From Alphaproteobacteria bacterium (GTDB lineage Bacteria > Pseudomonadota > Alphaproteobacteria > Micavibrionales > Micavibrionaceae), in assembly GCA_028277665.1 (NCBI GenBank), contig JANQFU010000046.1, forward strand, positions 1 to 64,000: a stretch of 64,000 nt of DNA, given 5' to 3'. The notes below the pieces were generated by a model, which searched no databases, was not told the DNA's origin, and saw only the letters and a list, made by a program, of their open reading frames with translations. The position numbers and the translations under genes are program-made. Below, one piece after another: positions 8,931 through 18,096 of the stretch (positions are counted from its first letter, which is position 1; each line of letters opens with the position of its first letter).

Positions 8931-9098
8931 GTCATCCCGGACGCTGCTTTCCTCAAGATTTCGAAGAAATCCGCAAAGGAAAGCGCGCGATCCGGGATCT
9001 TGAAAACATAAGAGCTCTTTGTCAACAGATCCCGGATACCAAATCTCGCCAAATGAAAATCTTCGATTTTCAAGGCTCGATATAGGTTCCGGGATGAC
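8931..9098. repeat. Repeat element, family F (GTCATCCCGGA...TCCGGGATGAC)
   Basis: The ends GTCATCCCGG (8931-8940) and CCGGGATGAC (9089-9098) are complementary, and two inner GATCCGGGATCT and AGATCCCGGAT words form a central inverted pair. Part of it, GATCCCGGATA...CTCGCC...TTCCGGGAT, recurs at 20327-20415. The gap 8887-9210 shows nothing else. Confidence 0.75.
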
Positions 9099-9210
9099 GG
9101 CCCGTGGGCAAGCCAGAACCTTGCGTTCTCTGGGCTTCTGTGGTTCAAAATTCATACACTCCCAACAAACTTAGCTGCACGTTCTCTTGTCTCAACTATT
9201 CAGAAAATCT

Positions 9211-10572
9211 TCAAGATCTTTCGTCCCGATAGCCGAATTTACTTTCAAATCGCCGGGCGTCCGGGTGTGAGATCCGGACATGAAGGACCGTCGCGCTTTC
9301 GTCTTCGTTTTCGTCTTCGGCCCCATGCCCCCCGCCTGCGCAAACAACCTCGGCGGCGCGCTCATGCAGCCACGATATCGCTTTTCCGTCATGAAAGGGA
9401 AGCCTGTATATGCATTCCCGCCATTCCGACATGACGATTTTGGAAATCCGGCCTTTAAGCGTCTCCAGCCCCTGCCCTTTGACCGCCGAGAGCATGACCG
9501 TCTGATCCGGCATCCGGGCCGAAATGTTTTGTAATCGCGTACAGGTTTCCGCGTCCAGAAGATCGGTCTTGTTCAGGACCTCGATATAGCCGGGATGCGT
9601 CTGCGGCTCGATCCCGAGATCCCGGAGGATGGCCTCGACTTCCGCCTTTTGCGCCGCATGGTCCGGGCGGGAGACGTCCTGAACGTGAAGGATGACATCC
9701 GCATATTCGACCTGCTCGAGCGTCGCCCGAAACGCCTCAACAAGATGGTGCGGCAAATCGGCGATAAAACCGACCGTATCGGCCAGAATAACATCCAGTC
9801 CTCCCGGAATGCTCATACGGCGCATGGTCGGATCGAGAGTCGCGAAGAGCAGGTTTTCAGCAAAGACATCCGCACCGGTCAGCGTATTAAAAAGCGTCGA
9901 TTTTCCCGCATTTGTATACCCGACAAGCGCGACGACCGGATACGGCACAGATTCGCGCTTTTTCCGGGCGAGATCACGTGTCTTGCGGATTTTCTCGAGA
10001 TCTTTTTTGAGCTTGACGATTTTCTCGGAGATCATCCGCCGGTCGATCTCAATCTGGGTTTCCCCCGGGCCGCCCATAAAGCCGGCCCCGCCGCGTTGCC
10101 GCTCAAGGTGCGTCCATGACCGCACAAGGCGCGAACTTTGATATTCAAGCGCGGCCAGCTCAACCTGAATACGCCCTTCTTTTGTTTGTGCGCGCTCGCC
10201 GAAAATCTCAAGGATAAGGCCGGTCCGGTCGATCACCTTCGCAGACCATGCCCGCTCCAGATTGCGCTGCTGGATCGGGCTGAGCGGGTGATTGACGATA
10301 ATCACATCCGGAGAGAGCTCTTCCGCACGCCCGGCGATTTCCTCCACCGCACCGGAGCCCAACAACGTGCCGGGATTGACGCGGGAGACCCCCGGCGCAG
10401 CGACTTCCGCAACATCCAGAAAGATCGCCCGCGCAAGGCCGCAGGCTTCATCAATCCGGTCCGCCGTTTCTTTCGAGGCGCGCGATTGCCGCTCTTTGGA
10501 AAAGAGCGGCTGTACGATGATCGCTGTTGCAGTAAAGGCCGGCAGATCAGTCTTTATCTGTTTCTGTGTCAT
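9211..10572 (-). CDS. hflX: GTPase HflX, ribosome-associated
   Basis: From the ATG at 10572 the protein has 453 residues, normal for HflX. The N-terminal domain contains [15 protein letters not shown] and the conserved [16 protein letters not shown] and [28 protein letters not shown] Gly-rich linker [15 protein letters not shown] leads to the G domain: G1 [13 protein letters not shown]3 DTVGFI, G4 NKTDLL. HflX splits stalled ribosomes under stress. The start overlaps hfq by 26 bases, the conserved hfq-hflX coupling. A longer frame reading upstream to 10671 would run through hfq and is unlikely. Confidence 0.95.
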   Translation of the reverse strand: MTQKQIKTDLPAFTATAIIVQPLFSKERQSRASKETADRIDEACGLARAIFLDVAEVAAPGVSRVNPGTLLGSGAVEEIAGRAEELSPDVIIVNHPLSPIQQRNLERAWSAKVIDRTGLILEIFGERAQTKEGRIQVELAALEYQSSRLVRSWTHLERQRGGAGFMGGPGETQIEIDRRMISEKIVKLKKDLEKIRKTRDLARKKRESVPYPVVALVGYTNAGKSTLFNTLTGADVFAENLLFATLDPTMRRMSIPGGLDVILADTVGFIADLPHHLVEAFRATLEQVEYADVILHVQDVSRPDHAAQKAEVEAILRDLGIEPQTHPGYIEVLNKTDLLDAETCTRLQNISARMPDQTVMLSAVKGQGLETLKGRISKIVMSEWRECIYRLPFHDGKAISWLHERAAEVVCAGGGHGAEDENEDESATVLHVRISHPDARRFESKFGYRDERS

Positions 10573-10789
10573 AAAGCTGGAGAGGACCGCCCGGCATAAT
10601 CGTGGAAATTGCGTGTTTGTAGACAAGCTGAACATGCGCATCCCGCCGGAGGAGCAGACTGAAGTTATCAAACCATGTGACCATGCCCTGAAGTTTCACG
10701 CCGTTGACGAGAAAAACCGTCACATTCATTTTTTCTTTGCGGATTTTATTGAGAAATACGTCCTGTACATTCTGATTTTTGTCGCTCAT
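10547..10789 (-). CDS. hfq: RNA chaperone Hfq
   Basis: This 80-residue Sm-like protein has the Sm1 motif ([24 protein letters not shown], with the conserved Gln and Lys of the proximal RNA face) and the Sm2 motif [11 protein letters not shown], the alphaproteobacterial equivalent of YKHA. It forms a hexamer that pairs small RNAs with messages. The ribosome site AAGGA lies upstream. It is followed by overlapping hflX. Confidence 0.97.
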   Translation of the reverse strand: MSDKNQNVQDVFLNKIRKEKMNVTVFLVNGVKLQGMVTWFDNFSLLLRRDAHVQLVYKHAISTIMPGGPLQLYDTETDKD

Positions 10790-10851
10790 TTTTATAATTA
10801 TCCTTGTTTTGCTTTTCTTCTTTTTTGGCGGCTAATAATTATGTTATCTAC

Positions 10852-11559
10852 TTAAAATAGATTTTGTCCTGTGGTTTTAGACGAGATCCAGTCTTGATGC
10901 AAGTCATTGAATGTCGCGTAGCATACGAGTGTTTCGATAAGATTTTCGGTCGTCTCGCCGTCTCCCTCAAGATCTTCAAATAATCTCTTGCGCATTTCAT
11001 CTCCGGCAATCAGGACGAACGGCATGCCGGCCGTGCGGGTGCAGAGATAATCTGTGATGGTATCTCCGAAATACAGGCATTTTTTTGTATCCGCCTCCCC
11101 TATGGCCTTGAAAAGCGGGGCTGGATCCGGTTTATCGGCGGGGGCGTCCCCTGCCCCGACGACGGCGGAAAAACGATCTTCCCAGCCCAGAGCCGCGACT
11201 TCCTGACGCAGCACCGCGCCTCTTTTATTAGAGACAAGGACGGCCTTGCGTCCCTCTTCCCGGATGAGATCCAGAAAAGCGCGCGCCCCCGGCATTTCAA
11301 CAACATCGCGGGAGAAATCTTTTTCGGTTTCGATAAAACGATACAGCTCCTGCATGGCCTCTTCCGCGCGCGCGCCGAACTGGATCGGATAGCTGTGCTT
11401 TGCCGTCCACCTTGCATAGGTCAGGAATTCCGTCTCGTTTAATTCCGGCAACCCGAACAGGGTCCGCACATGATTATGCGCTCTGATAATGAAGGGAAAC
11501 GTATCGACCAGCGTGCCGTCCCAGTCGAAAACAAGCGTATCGTAGGTTTGAAAATCCAT
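10852..11559 (-). CDS. HAD-superfamily phosphatase, phosphoglycolate-phosphatase-like
   Basis: This 235-residue hydrolase has the HAD motifs in order: DWDGTLVDTF (motif I, nucleophile Asp near residue 12), the Ser/Asn of LVSNKRGAVL (motif II), a Lys in ADKPDPAP (motif III) and GDTITDYLC (motif IV). An alpha-helical cap lies between I and II, typical of subfamily IA. The substrate is unknown; phosphoglycolate or a sugar phosphate are the usual ones. It sits between trkA and hfq, same strand, 11 bases after trkA, so it belongs to the ntrYX-trkA-hfq-hflX run. Confidence 0.85.
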   Translation of the reverse strand: MDFQTYDTLVFDWDGTLVDTFPFIIRAHNHVRTLFGLPELNETEFLTYARWTAKHSYPIQFGARAEEAMQELYRFIETEKDFSRDVVEMPGARAFLDLIREEGRKAVLVSNKRGAVLRQEVAALGWEDRFSAVVGAGDAPADKPDPAPLFKAIGEADTKKCLYFGDTITDYLCTRTAGMPFVLIAGDEMRKRLFEDLEGDGETTENLIETLVCYATFNDLHQDWISSKTTGQNLF

Positions 11560-11570
11560 ATTCCCCCGGA

Positions 11571-12947
11571 TTAAAACAGATCGACCTGTACACAGAAAAG
11601 CTTTTCAACGTCGTGGACGCTGCCCTGAGACGCGAGAACGATCATGTGATCGTTGGGGCGGATGATCGTTTCTCCCCGGGGCATAATGACGTCACTGCCG
11701 CGGACGATCGCGCCGATCCGGACGTCTTCCGGAAACGTGATGTTGGCGATTTTCTTGTTTGCGAGCTCCGCGGTTTCCGAAACCTCGGCCTCGATAATCT
11801 CGGCAATGCCGTCATGAAGGTTATAGACGGCCTTGATCCGGCCTCTCCGGACGTGGCGCATGATCATCGAGATGGTCGTTGCGCGCGGCGAAACCGTCGC
11901 ATCGATCTCGAGCGGCCCTGTCAACGAGGGATAGGCCGGATTGTTGACGAGCGTGATCACGCGGCCGCAGCCGTGTTGTTTGGCCAGAACAGAGCCCAGA
12001 ATATTCGCCTCGTCATCGTTGGTGACGGCGATAAGCGTTTCCACGTGGGCGATATCGATCTCCCGCAACAAATCCTTGTCGAGCGTATCGCCGTGCAGGA
12101 CGATAACTTCTTCCATCATTTCGCTGATTTCGCGGGCGCGGGCCTCGTTTTTCTCAATCAGCTTGACGGACAGGCCCTTGTGCTTGTGGATCAACCGTTC
12201 GGCCAGGCTGAGACCGATATTTCCGCCTCCGGCGATCACGACGTTCCGCGCTTTTTGCTCTTCGTGGCCGAAGGCCTCGATCGCCCGTTTGACATGGGCG
12301 GCGTCGACGCAGAAAAAGACTTCGTCTCCGACATAGATCTGGTCGTCCGCGCCGGGGATGATTGTCTCAAGCCCGCGTTCGATCGCCACAATCGAGAGAT
12401 TGAGGTTCGGAAAAAGCGTGGAAAGCTGACGCAACGGCGTGTTGACCGCCGGGCAGTTTTCGCCGCATAAAACGCCGACGACATAAACGGCCCGGTCCGC
12501 AAGCGGCAAAACCATCGTCGTCCCGGGGGTCATCAGACGCTGGTCGATAGCCTCGGCGACCGATTGTTCGGGCGAAATAATCACGTCGATCGGCATATGC
12601 GCCCGGCTGAACAGGTTACTCCATGCAGGGCCGAGATAGTTCTGTTCCCGGATCCGCGCGATTTTCTTTGGAATGCCGAACAGGGAATGGGCAACCTGAC
12701 AGGCGATCATATTCACTTCGTCGAAATGCGTCACGGCAATGATCATATCCGCGTCCGGCGCGCCGGCATATTCGAGCGTTGCCGGATGAGAGGCATAGCC
12801 GTGAATCCCGTGAACGTCGAGTTCGTCGTTGATTTCATTGATCAGGCGCGCATCGGAATCGATTACGGAGACGTCGTTGGCCTCCCGGGAAAGATAACGG
12901 GCGATACTGTATCCGACCTGTCCGGCGCCGCAGATAATAACACGCAT
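11571..12947 (-). CDS. trkA: Trk potassium-uptake regulatory subunit TrkA
   Basis: This 458-residue cytoplasmic protein is two RCK units in tandem. Each begins with a nucleotide-binding Rossmann fold: GAGQVGYSIA at residue 6 and GGGNIGLSLA near 238. Each is followed by a TrkA-C domain. It binds NAD(H)/ATP and gates the TrkH/G channel, which is not encoded here. It lies 9 bases downstream of ntrX, an arrangement conserved in alphaproteobacteria. Confidence 0.95.
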   Translation of the reverse strand: MRVIICGAGQVGYSIARYLSREANDVSVIDSDARLINEINDELDVHGIHGYASHPATLEYAGAPDADMIIAVTHFDEVNMIACQVAHSLFGIPKKIARIREQNYLGPAWSNLFSRAHMPIDVIISPEQSVAEAIDQRLMTPGTTMVLPLADRAVYVVGVLCGENCPAVNTPLRQLSTLFPNLNLSIVAIERGLETIIPGADDQIYVGDEVFFCVDAAHVKRAIEAFGHEEQKARNVVIAGGGNIGLSLAERLIHKHKGLSVKLIEKNEARAREISEMMEEVIVLHGDTLDKDLLREIDIAHVETLIAVTNDDEANILGSVLAKQHGCGRVITLVNNPAYPSLTGPLEIDATVSPRATTISMIMRHVRRGRIKAVYNLHDGIAEIIEAEVSETAELANKKIANITFPEDVRIGAIVRGSDVIMPRGETIIRPNDHMIVLASQGSVHDVEKLFCVQVDLF

Positions 12948-12956
12948 GCTTGTTTT

Positions 12957-14444
12957 CTAACCCCGGGAAGCTGAGGTGGTGGTAGCGGCCGGCGAAGAAT
13001 CGGATGAAGACGAAAACGATGCCTTCCGTCCGGGATTTGCATTGGCCGCCGTGCTTTTGGATATGCTTAAAAATTTAATTTTCCGATGCAGGGCAGAACG
13101 CTCCATTCCAATAAACTGTGCGGTCTTGGAGATATTCCCGCCGAAGCGTTCAAGCTGGGCCATCAGGTACAACCGTTCAAAAAGCTCCCTGGCTTCACGC
13201 AAAGGATGAGGCAGGAAGGCAGAAAAATCGTCGCTGTGTTCCCTGTTTTTTGAAAAACCATGCATATTCTCGGAATCGGGGAATCGGGCCGGCTGAACGT
13301 GCAGATCGGGAGGCAGATCTTCCGGCGCGACAGGACGGTCTGTTCCCCCGCCCATTATCATGATCCATTCAACCACGTTACGCAATTGGCGGACGTTTCC
13401 GGGCCAGTCATGCCGTTGAAGGAAACGCCCGGCTTCTTTAGAAAAAGCTCTGACCGGACATCCCGCGTTCCGGCAATATTCCTCTGCAAAATATCCGGCA
13501 AGCGGCATAATATCCTCTCCGCGTTCCCGTAACGGCGCAAGCGCGATCGGCACGACATTCAAACGGTAGTAAAGATCTTCCCGGAATCGTCCCCGACAGA
13601 TCTCTTCCTGAAGATCCTTGTTCGTTGTCGAGATCACTCTGACATCAACATAAACAAGACTTTGATCGCCAACCCGTCTGAAACGTTGCTCCTGAAGGAC
13701 GCGCAGAATTTTGCCCTGGGTTTCCATGGGCATATTCGAAATTTCATCAAGCAGGAGTGTTCCTTCATGTGCCTGTTCGAGCATTCCCGGCGATCCGCCC
13801 GCACGGCCGAACAATTCCGTCTCCAGACGATCCGGACCTAGGATCGCGCAGTTTACAGCGATATAAGGCCCCTGCGCCCGTCCGGATTTTCGATGGATCT
13901 GGCGGGCAACCACGTCTTTTCCGGTTCCGGGATCTCCCGTAATCAGAACGCGGCTGTTCGTCGGCGCTATTTTATCAATCATATGGCGGATGCTCAGCGT
14001 TTCGGAAGATTCGCCGATCATATGCGAGGAAATTTCCGTCTTTTCGCGCAGGCGTTTATTTTCCGAGAGTAAACGAGCGTTCTCAAGGGCCCTGTTGATC
14101 AGAACGAGAAGCCGGTCGCTCTTAAAAGGCTTTTCCAGAAAATCATAAGCTCCGTATTTCAGGGATGTCACTGCCGTTTCGATATTGCCGTGACCGCTGA
14201 TCATTAAAACCGGGAGACCGGGGTGCGTAGCTTTAATTTGTTTCAGAACGTCAATTCCACCCTGCTCGCTGCCTTGAAGCCAGATATCAAGGATAATCAG
14301 ATCGGGGGCCGGTTTTCCTGCCACAGCGATGAGCGCATCGTAAGAAGTTGAAACAGAATCAACCGCATACCCTTCATCTGTTAAAATACCGCTGATCAAG
14401 TGGCGGATATCTTCCTCATCATCGACGATCAGGATGCGGCTCAT
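12957..14444 (-). CDS. ntrX: Response regulator NtrX (AAA+ type, lacks GAFTGA)
   Basis: This 495-residue regulator has a receiver domain with Asp8-Asp9, the phospho-site Asp53 (LIILDIW) and Lys of FLEKPFK, a AAA+ domain with Walker A GDPGTGKD and Walker B GTLLLDE, and a Fis-type helix-turn-helix near residue 450. The GAFTGA loop that contacts sigma54 is missing: ELFGRAGGSPG runs straight to the next helix, about eight residues shorter than in NtrC. That is typical of NtrX in this class and argues against sigma54 activation. The tail after the DNA-binding helix is Ser/Ala-rich. It overlaps ntrY by 4 bases. Confidence 0.93.
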   Translation of the reverse strand: MSRILIVDDEEDIRHLISGILTDEGYAVDSVSTSYDALIAVAGKPAPDLIILDIWLQGSEQGGIDVLKQIKATHPGLPVLMISGHGNIETAVTSLKYGAYDFLEKPFKSDRLLVLINRALENARLLSENKRLREKTEISSHMIGESSETLSIRHMIDKIAPTNSRVLITGDPGTGKDVVARQIHRKSGRAQGPYIAVNCAILGPDRLETELFGRAGGSPGMLEQAHEGTLLLDEISNMPMETQGKILRVLQEQRFRRVGDQSLVYVDVRVISTTNKDLQEEICRGRFREDLYYRLNVVPIALAPLRERGEDIMPLAGYFAEEYCRNAGCPVRAFSKEAGRFLQRHDWPGNVRQLRNVVEWIMIMGGGTDRPVAPEDLPPDLHVQPARFPDSENMHGFSKNREHSDDFSAFLPHPLREARELFERLYLMAQLERFGGNISKTAQFIGMERSALHRKIKFLSISKSTAANANPGRKASFSSSSDSSPAATTTSASRG

Positions 14445-16801
14445 GCGCGTTTCTTCTCCTGCTGCGATTCAACAAAATTGCGACCTGAATGCGATTCCGC
14501 ACCGGATGCATTCTCATTAACGATATGGCACGTTGCCGACGGAATGACAAGGGTCACAAGCGCTCCGCCCTCGTCATCGTGCAAACAAAAAGATTCGCTC
14601 CCTTCCACATGCTTGGCAAGTAACGGCGAATACCCGAGAATGAGTTGGCCGGCATGGTCTTCCATGATCTTTTTGACAATGGCAAGCCCCAGTCCTGTGC
14701 CCTTTTCCTTATGGGTTACATAAGGCTCAACGAGAGAATCTGCGGGCGAATGTGCGGGCAGACCGCACCCGTTGTCACGCACCATAAGATAATAGGAATC
14801 TTCGCCTCCCAAAAGACCGATCCGAAGAAAGCCGTCCCCGGCTTCCGGTTCGCGGCAGGATTCGTTGTCACACATATGAATGGCATCAACGGCGTTCTGG
14901 ATCAGGTTGTTCAATGCCTGGCGGATCTGCCGGGAATCACAGAACGCCATAGCCGGCTTCTCAACCTGACACTCATACGTCATCCGGATTTCCGGATAAG
15001 CCTGTTTATGAAAGGTAATCTCATCACAAATGAGCGTATCGAGATCCTGCTGCTCCAGATCGGGTTCCGGCATCCGCGCAAAAGAGGAAAATTCATTCAC
15101 CATCCGGCCGATATCCTCGACGTGGCGGATGATCGTGTCCGTACATTTTTCAAAAATTTCAGGCTCGTCTTTAATCTCTTTCAGGTATTTCCGGCGCAAG
15201 CGTTCGGCCGAAAGCTGGATCGGGGTCAACGGATTTTTAATCTCGTGGGCGATCCGCCTTGCGACATCGGCCCAGGCGGCCTTTCTCTGGGCGGCTTGAA
15301 GTTCCGTAATATCGTCAAATGTGATGACCGCTCCGAATTTCTGTTCTCCGATATGTTCAATAGCGATCCGGATATGAAGATTTCTGCGTCCGCCTGCCGA
15401 TGTCAGATAAGGCATTTCCGTCTGGGTCAGGCGCGCCGGGCGATTATAGGCCTGCACGAGAGCCGCGGAAAGATCGGGAAGAAATTCAAGAATATTCCGT
15501 CCGACCAGGGCGTCCTGCCCCATATCGAACAGATCCGCCGCCGGTCCGTTGGCAAGACGAATTGTCCCGTCCGCTTCAACGCCGAGAACGCCGGACGATA
15601 CTCCGGAAAGCACGCTTTCGATGAAGTGACGCCGCTGATCAAGTTGGCGGTTGACTTCCAGAAGATCGTTCCGGTGTTCCTGAAGCTGGGCGGTCATCCT
15701 GTTGAACGCGCGGGCCAGATAATCCAGCTCATCAATGGCTTTCCCTTCTTCCGCCCGCGCGGATAAATCCCCGCTGCGCACGCGCTCGGCCATGCCGATC
15801 AGAGACTGGACGGGCGAGATGATTTGCTGCGCAAGAAAAAGACCGAGCCAGATCGCCGCGAAGGTCAGGAGCATCGCGACCATGACATAAATCATCGTCA
15901 GCATGACCTGAAGATCCGAGTAGCGGCCCTGAAATTCCTCGTATTGTTCGGCGGCTTGCCGGGTTGTATCGACGTGTGAGAGAACCTGCGGATCGACCAT
16001 GCGGCCGACGAAGAGGTAACTGTCCACGAAATTGCTGAGCTTGAGAAGTGCGCGCACCCGGTCGTCACTCCCCGCCGTCATCATCACGACTTCTCCGGTG
16101 CGCGCCCGGGCCCGGTCGATATCCGGAAGGTCTTCGAACTCCATTGTAAATGTCAGGCCGGCCTGTGCGAGGACGCGGCCGGCACTGTCGAAAACCATAG
16201 CTTCCGAAAGATTCCGTAAAAGGGATTGCGTATGCATCAAACGGTCGAAAGCGGGGGGATTGTCGATCAGCAAATGCGCCTGACGATCAAGGTCGTTCGC
16301 CATCGCAAGGGCATCCGCCCGGATAACCTGCTGATGCTCCTCCAGATAGGCTTCGGCCACGGCCTGACTTTCCTGCACGGCCGTGCTCACGCGCTGGCTG
16401 AACCAGTTCTGAACGCCGTAATGAAAGAAAAAAGCCGAGAAAATCGTCATGATGATCGCGGGAACCGCCGCAAGAAGGCTGAAAATCACGACAAGCCGTA
16501 CATGAAGCTGCGTCCCCGGTATCCCTTTGCGCCGGCTGCTCCACAGCTCAACCAGCCGCCACGCCGTCAACGTGACAAGCCCGAGCAAAAGGACAAGATC
16601 GATGTTCAAAAGCCAGAAGACCCGGTTACTGCTTCCCTCGCCCGAGACGGCATCCGTCAGCGCTGCATAAGTCGCACCGCCCGCGATCACGACGGCGGCA
16701 ATCAAAACAAAAGACAGCCGCGTCCGCCATGACCTGTGCATCACAGTGTCGAGCCACGTCTTCGCTTTGCGGGTGATCAGCGCGGGATTGCCGTTTGTCA
16801 T
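14441..16801 (-). CDS. ntrY: Sensor histidine kinase NtrY
   Basis: The start chosen is the first ATG of the frame (16801), giving 786 residues; the frame itself stays open upstream only through a TTG. The N terminus has three membrane segments and a periplasmic region, then a HAMP linker (LIGMAERVRSGDLSARAEEG), a PAS domain, the phospho-acceptor RIAHEIKNPLTPIQLSAERLRRKY and an HATPase with DNGCGLP and GTGLGLAIVKK. It pairs with NtrX to sense redox or nitrogen state. ispDF starts 65 bases away in the other direction, so promoters for both must share this gap. Confidence 0.95.
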   Translation of the reverse strand: MTNGNPALITRKAKTWLDTVMHRSWRTRLSFVLIAAVVIAGGATYAALTDAVSGEGSSNRVFWLLNIDLVLLLGLVTLTAWRLVELWSSRRKGIPGTQLHVRLVVIFSLLAAVPAIIMTIFSAFFFHYGVQNWFSQRVSTAVQESQAVAEAYLEEHQQVIRADALAMANDLDRQAHLLIDNPPAFDRLMHTQSLLRNLSEAMVFDSAGRVLAQAGLTFTMEFEDLPDIDRARARTGEVVMMTAGSDDRVRALLKLSNFVDSYLFVGRMVDPQVLSHVDTTRQAAEQYEEFQGRYSDLQVMLTMIYVMVAMLLTFAAIWLGLFLAQQIISPVQSLIGMAERVRSGDLSARAEEGKAIDELDYLARAFNRMTAQLQEHRNDLLEVNRQLDQRRHFIESVLSGVSSGVLGVEADGTIRLANGPAADLFDMGQDALVGRNILEFLPDLSAALVQAYNRPARLTQTEMPYLTSAGGRRNLHIRIAIEHIGEQKFGAVITFDDITELQAAQRKAAWADVARRIAHEIKNPLTPIQLSAERLRRKYLKEIKDEPEIFEKCTDTIIRHVEDIGRMVNEFSSFARMPEPDLEQQDLDTLICDEITFHKQAYPEIRMTYECQVEKPAMAFCDSRQIRQALNNLIQNAVDAIHMCDNESCREPEAGDGFLRIGLLGGEDSYYLMVRDNGCGLPAHSPADSLVEPYVTHKEKGTGLGLAIVKKIMEDHAGQLILGYSPLLAKHVEGSESFCLHDDEGGALVTLVIPSATCHIVNENASGAESHSGRNFVESQQEKKRA

Positions 16802-16866
16802 GGAATTGCCTATGTATACGAACGAACCCAGAGTAAAAGAGCGCAAAGAAAAAAGCAAGACGCACT

Positions 16867-18096
16867 ATGGAAACGAAAGGCATTCATCTTCTTCTGGTCG
16901 CCGCAGGAAAAGGCGTCCGTGCGGGAGGAAACCTCCCCAAGCAATATGCGCCGGTTGCGGGAAAACCGGTGCTGCTGCGAACGCTGGAGGCTTTCCAGGC
17001 AATCCCGGGGCTCGCCCTTGTGTCTGTGCGCGTCGTCATTCATCCGGATCATAAGGCCCTGTTCCACGCCCTCGATCTTCCGGACGGCCTGATCGCCATT
17101 CATGGTGCGGACGAACGAATGGAAAGCGTCTTCAGTGGGCTATCGTCTTTTTCTGATTCGGATAATGATGATTTTGTTCTGATCCATGATGCCGTGCGTC
17201 CGGTGCTACGACCTGACCCGGTTTTGCGCCTCCTTGAGACCCTTTCCGGTCAAGTGCAAGCGGCGACGCTGGCTCTTCCCGTGACGGATACGCTCGTGAA
17301 ATCGGACGCACAAGACAATCTGCGCGATAAGCTCGACCGCGCACATGTCTGGCGAATGCAGACACCGCAGGCCTTTAAGATCGGAGCGATCCGGGAAGCG
17401 CATGCCCGCGCGCGCGATGAGGGCCTTTTCTTTACGGACGATGCCACCCTCGCCCGGCATTACGGCCATGACGTCAAACTCGTCCCCGGAGATCCCGATA
17501 ATATAAAACTCACCTATCAAGAGGATTTTCAAAAGTTGGAACAGATTCTTGAACGGAAAACGTCAAGCTATATCTCAAGAACCGCGAGCGGGTTCGACGT
17601 GCATGCCTTTTCTGTTGACCCGGCCTCCGCCGCGCAAGTCCGTCTGTGTGGCGTTGACCTCCCCGCCCCGTATCCGCTCAAGGGGCATTCGGACGCCGAT
17701 GTCGGCTTGCATGCCTTGACCGACGCCATTTTGGGAACCATCGCCGCCGGAGATATCGGGGAACACTTCCCGCCATCCGACCCACAGTGGAAAGGCACGG
17801 ACAGTGCCGTTTTTCTGGCGCATGCCTGTCACCTCCTGCGCGCAAACGGCGGCATTCTCGATTTTCTGGATGTCACGCTCATTTGCGAAACACCGAAGAT
17901 TTCACCCCACAAAGACGCCATGCGCCGCCGGATCGCAGAGATATGCGCGCTGTCAATGGATCAGGTCAGCGTCAAAGCCACGACGACCGAAAAACTGGGC
18001 TTTACCGGCCGGAAAGAAGGAATCGCCGCCCAAGCCTGCGCGAGCGTCCGTGTCCCCATGCCGTCGTCGCTGCCGCCGTCTTCTACCGCCTGTTAA
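16867..18096 (+). CDS. ispDF: Bifunctional isoprenoid enzyme IspD/IspF
   Basis: This 409-residue fusion has IspD first (about residues 1-225; LLLVAAGKGVRAGG and LPKQYAPVAGKPVLLRTLEAF, then HDAVRPVL and TDTLVKSD) and IspF second (ASGFDVHAF, HSDADVGLHALTDAILGTIAAGDIGEHFPPSD, and ATTTEKLGFTGRKEGIAAQA). The halves make CDP-methylerythritol and its cyclic diphosphate in the MEP pathway, steps 3 and 5. Fusions of these non-consecutive enzymes are common in alphaproteobacteria. The 3' end overlaps comEC, which reads toward it, by 14 bases. Confidence 0.97.
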   Translation: METKGIHLLLVAAGKGVRAGGNLPKQYAPVAGKPVLLRTLEAFQAIPGLALVSVRVVIHPDHKALFHALDLPDGLIAIHGADERMESVFSGLSSFSDSDNDDFVLIHDAVRPVLRPDPVLRLLETLSGQVQAATLALPVTDTLVKSDAQDNLRDKLDRAHVWRMQTPQAFKIGAIREAHARARDEGLFFTDDATLARHYGHDVKLVPGDPDNIKLTYQEDFQKLEQILERKTSSYISRTASGFDVHAFSVDPASAAQVRLCGVDLPAPYPLKGHSDADVGLHALTDAILGTIAAGDIGEHFPPSDPQWKGTDSAVFLAHACHLLRANGGILDFLDVTLICETPKISPHKDAMRRRIAEICALSMDQVSVKATTTEKLGFTGRKEGIAAQACASVRVPMPSSLPPSSTAC

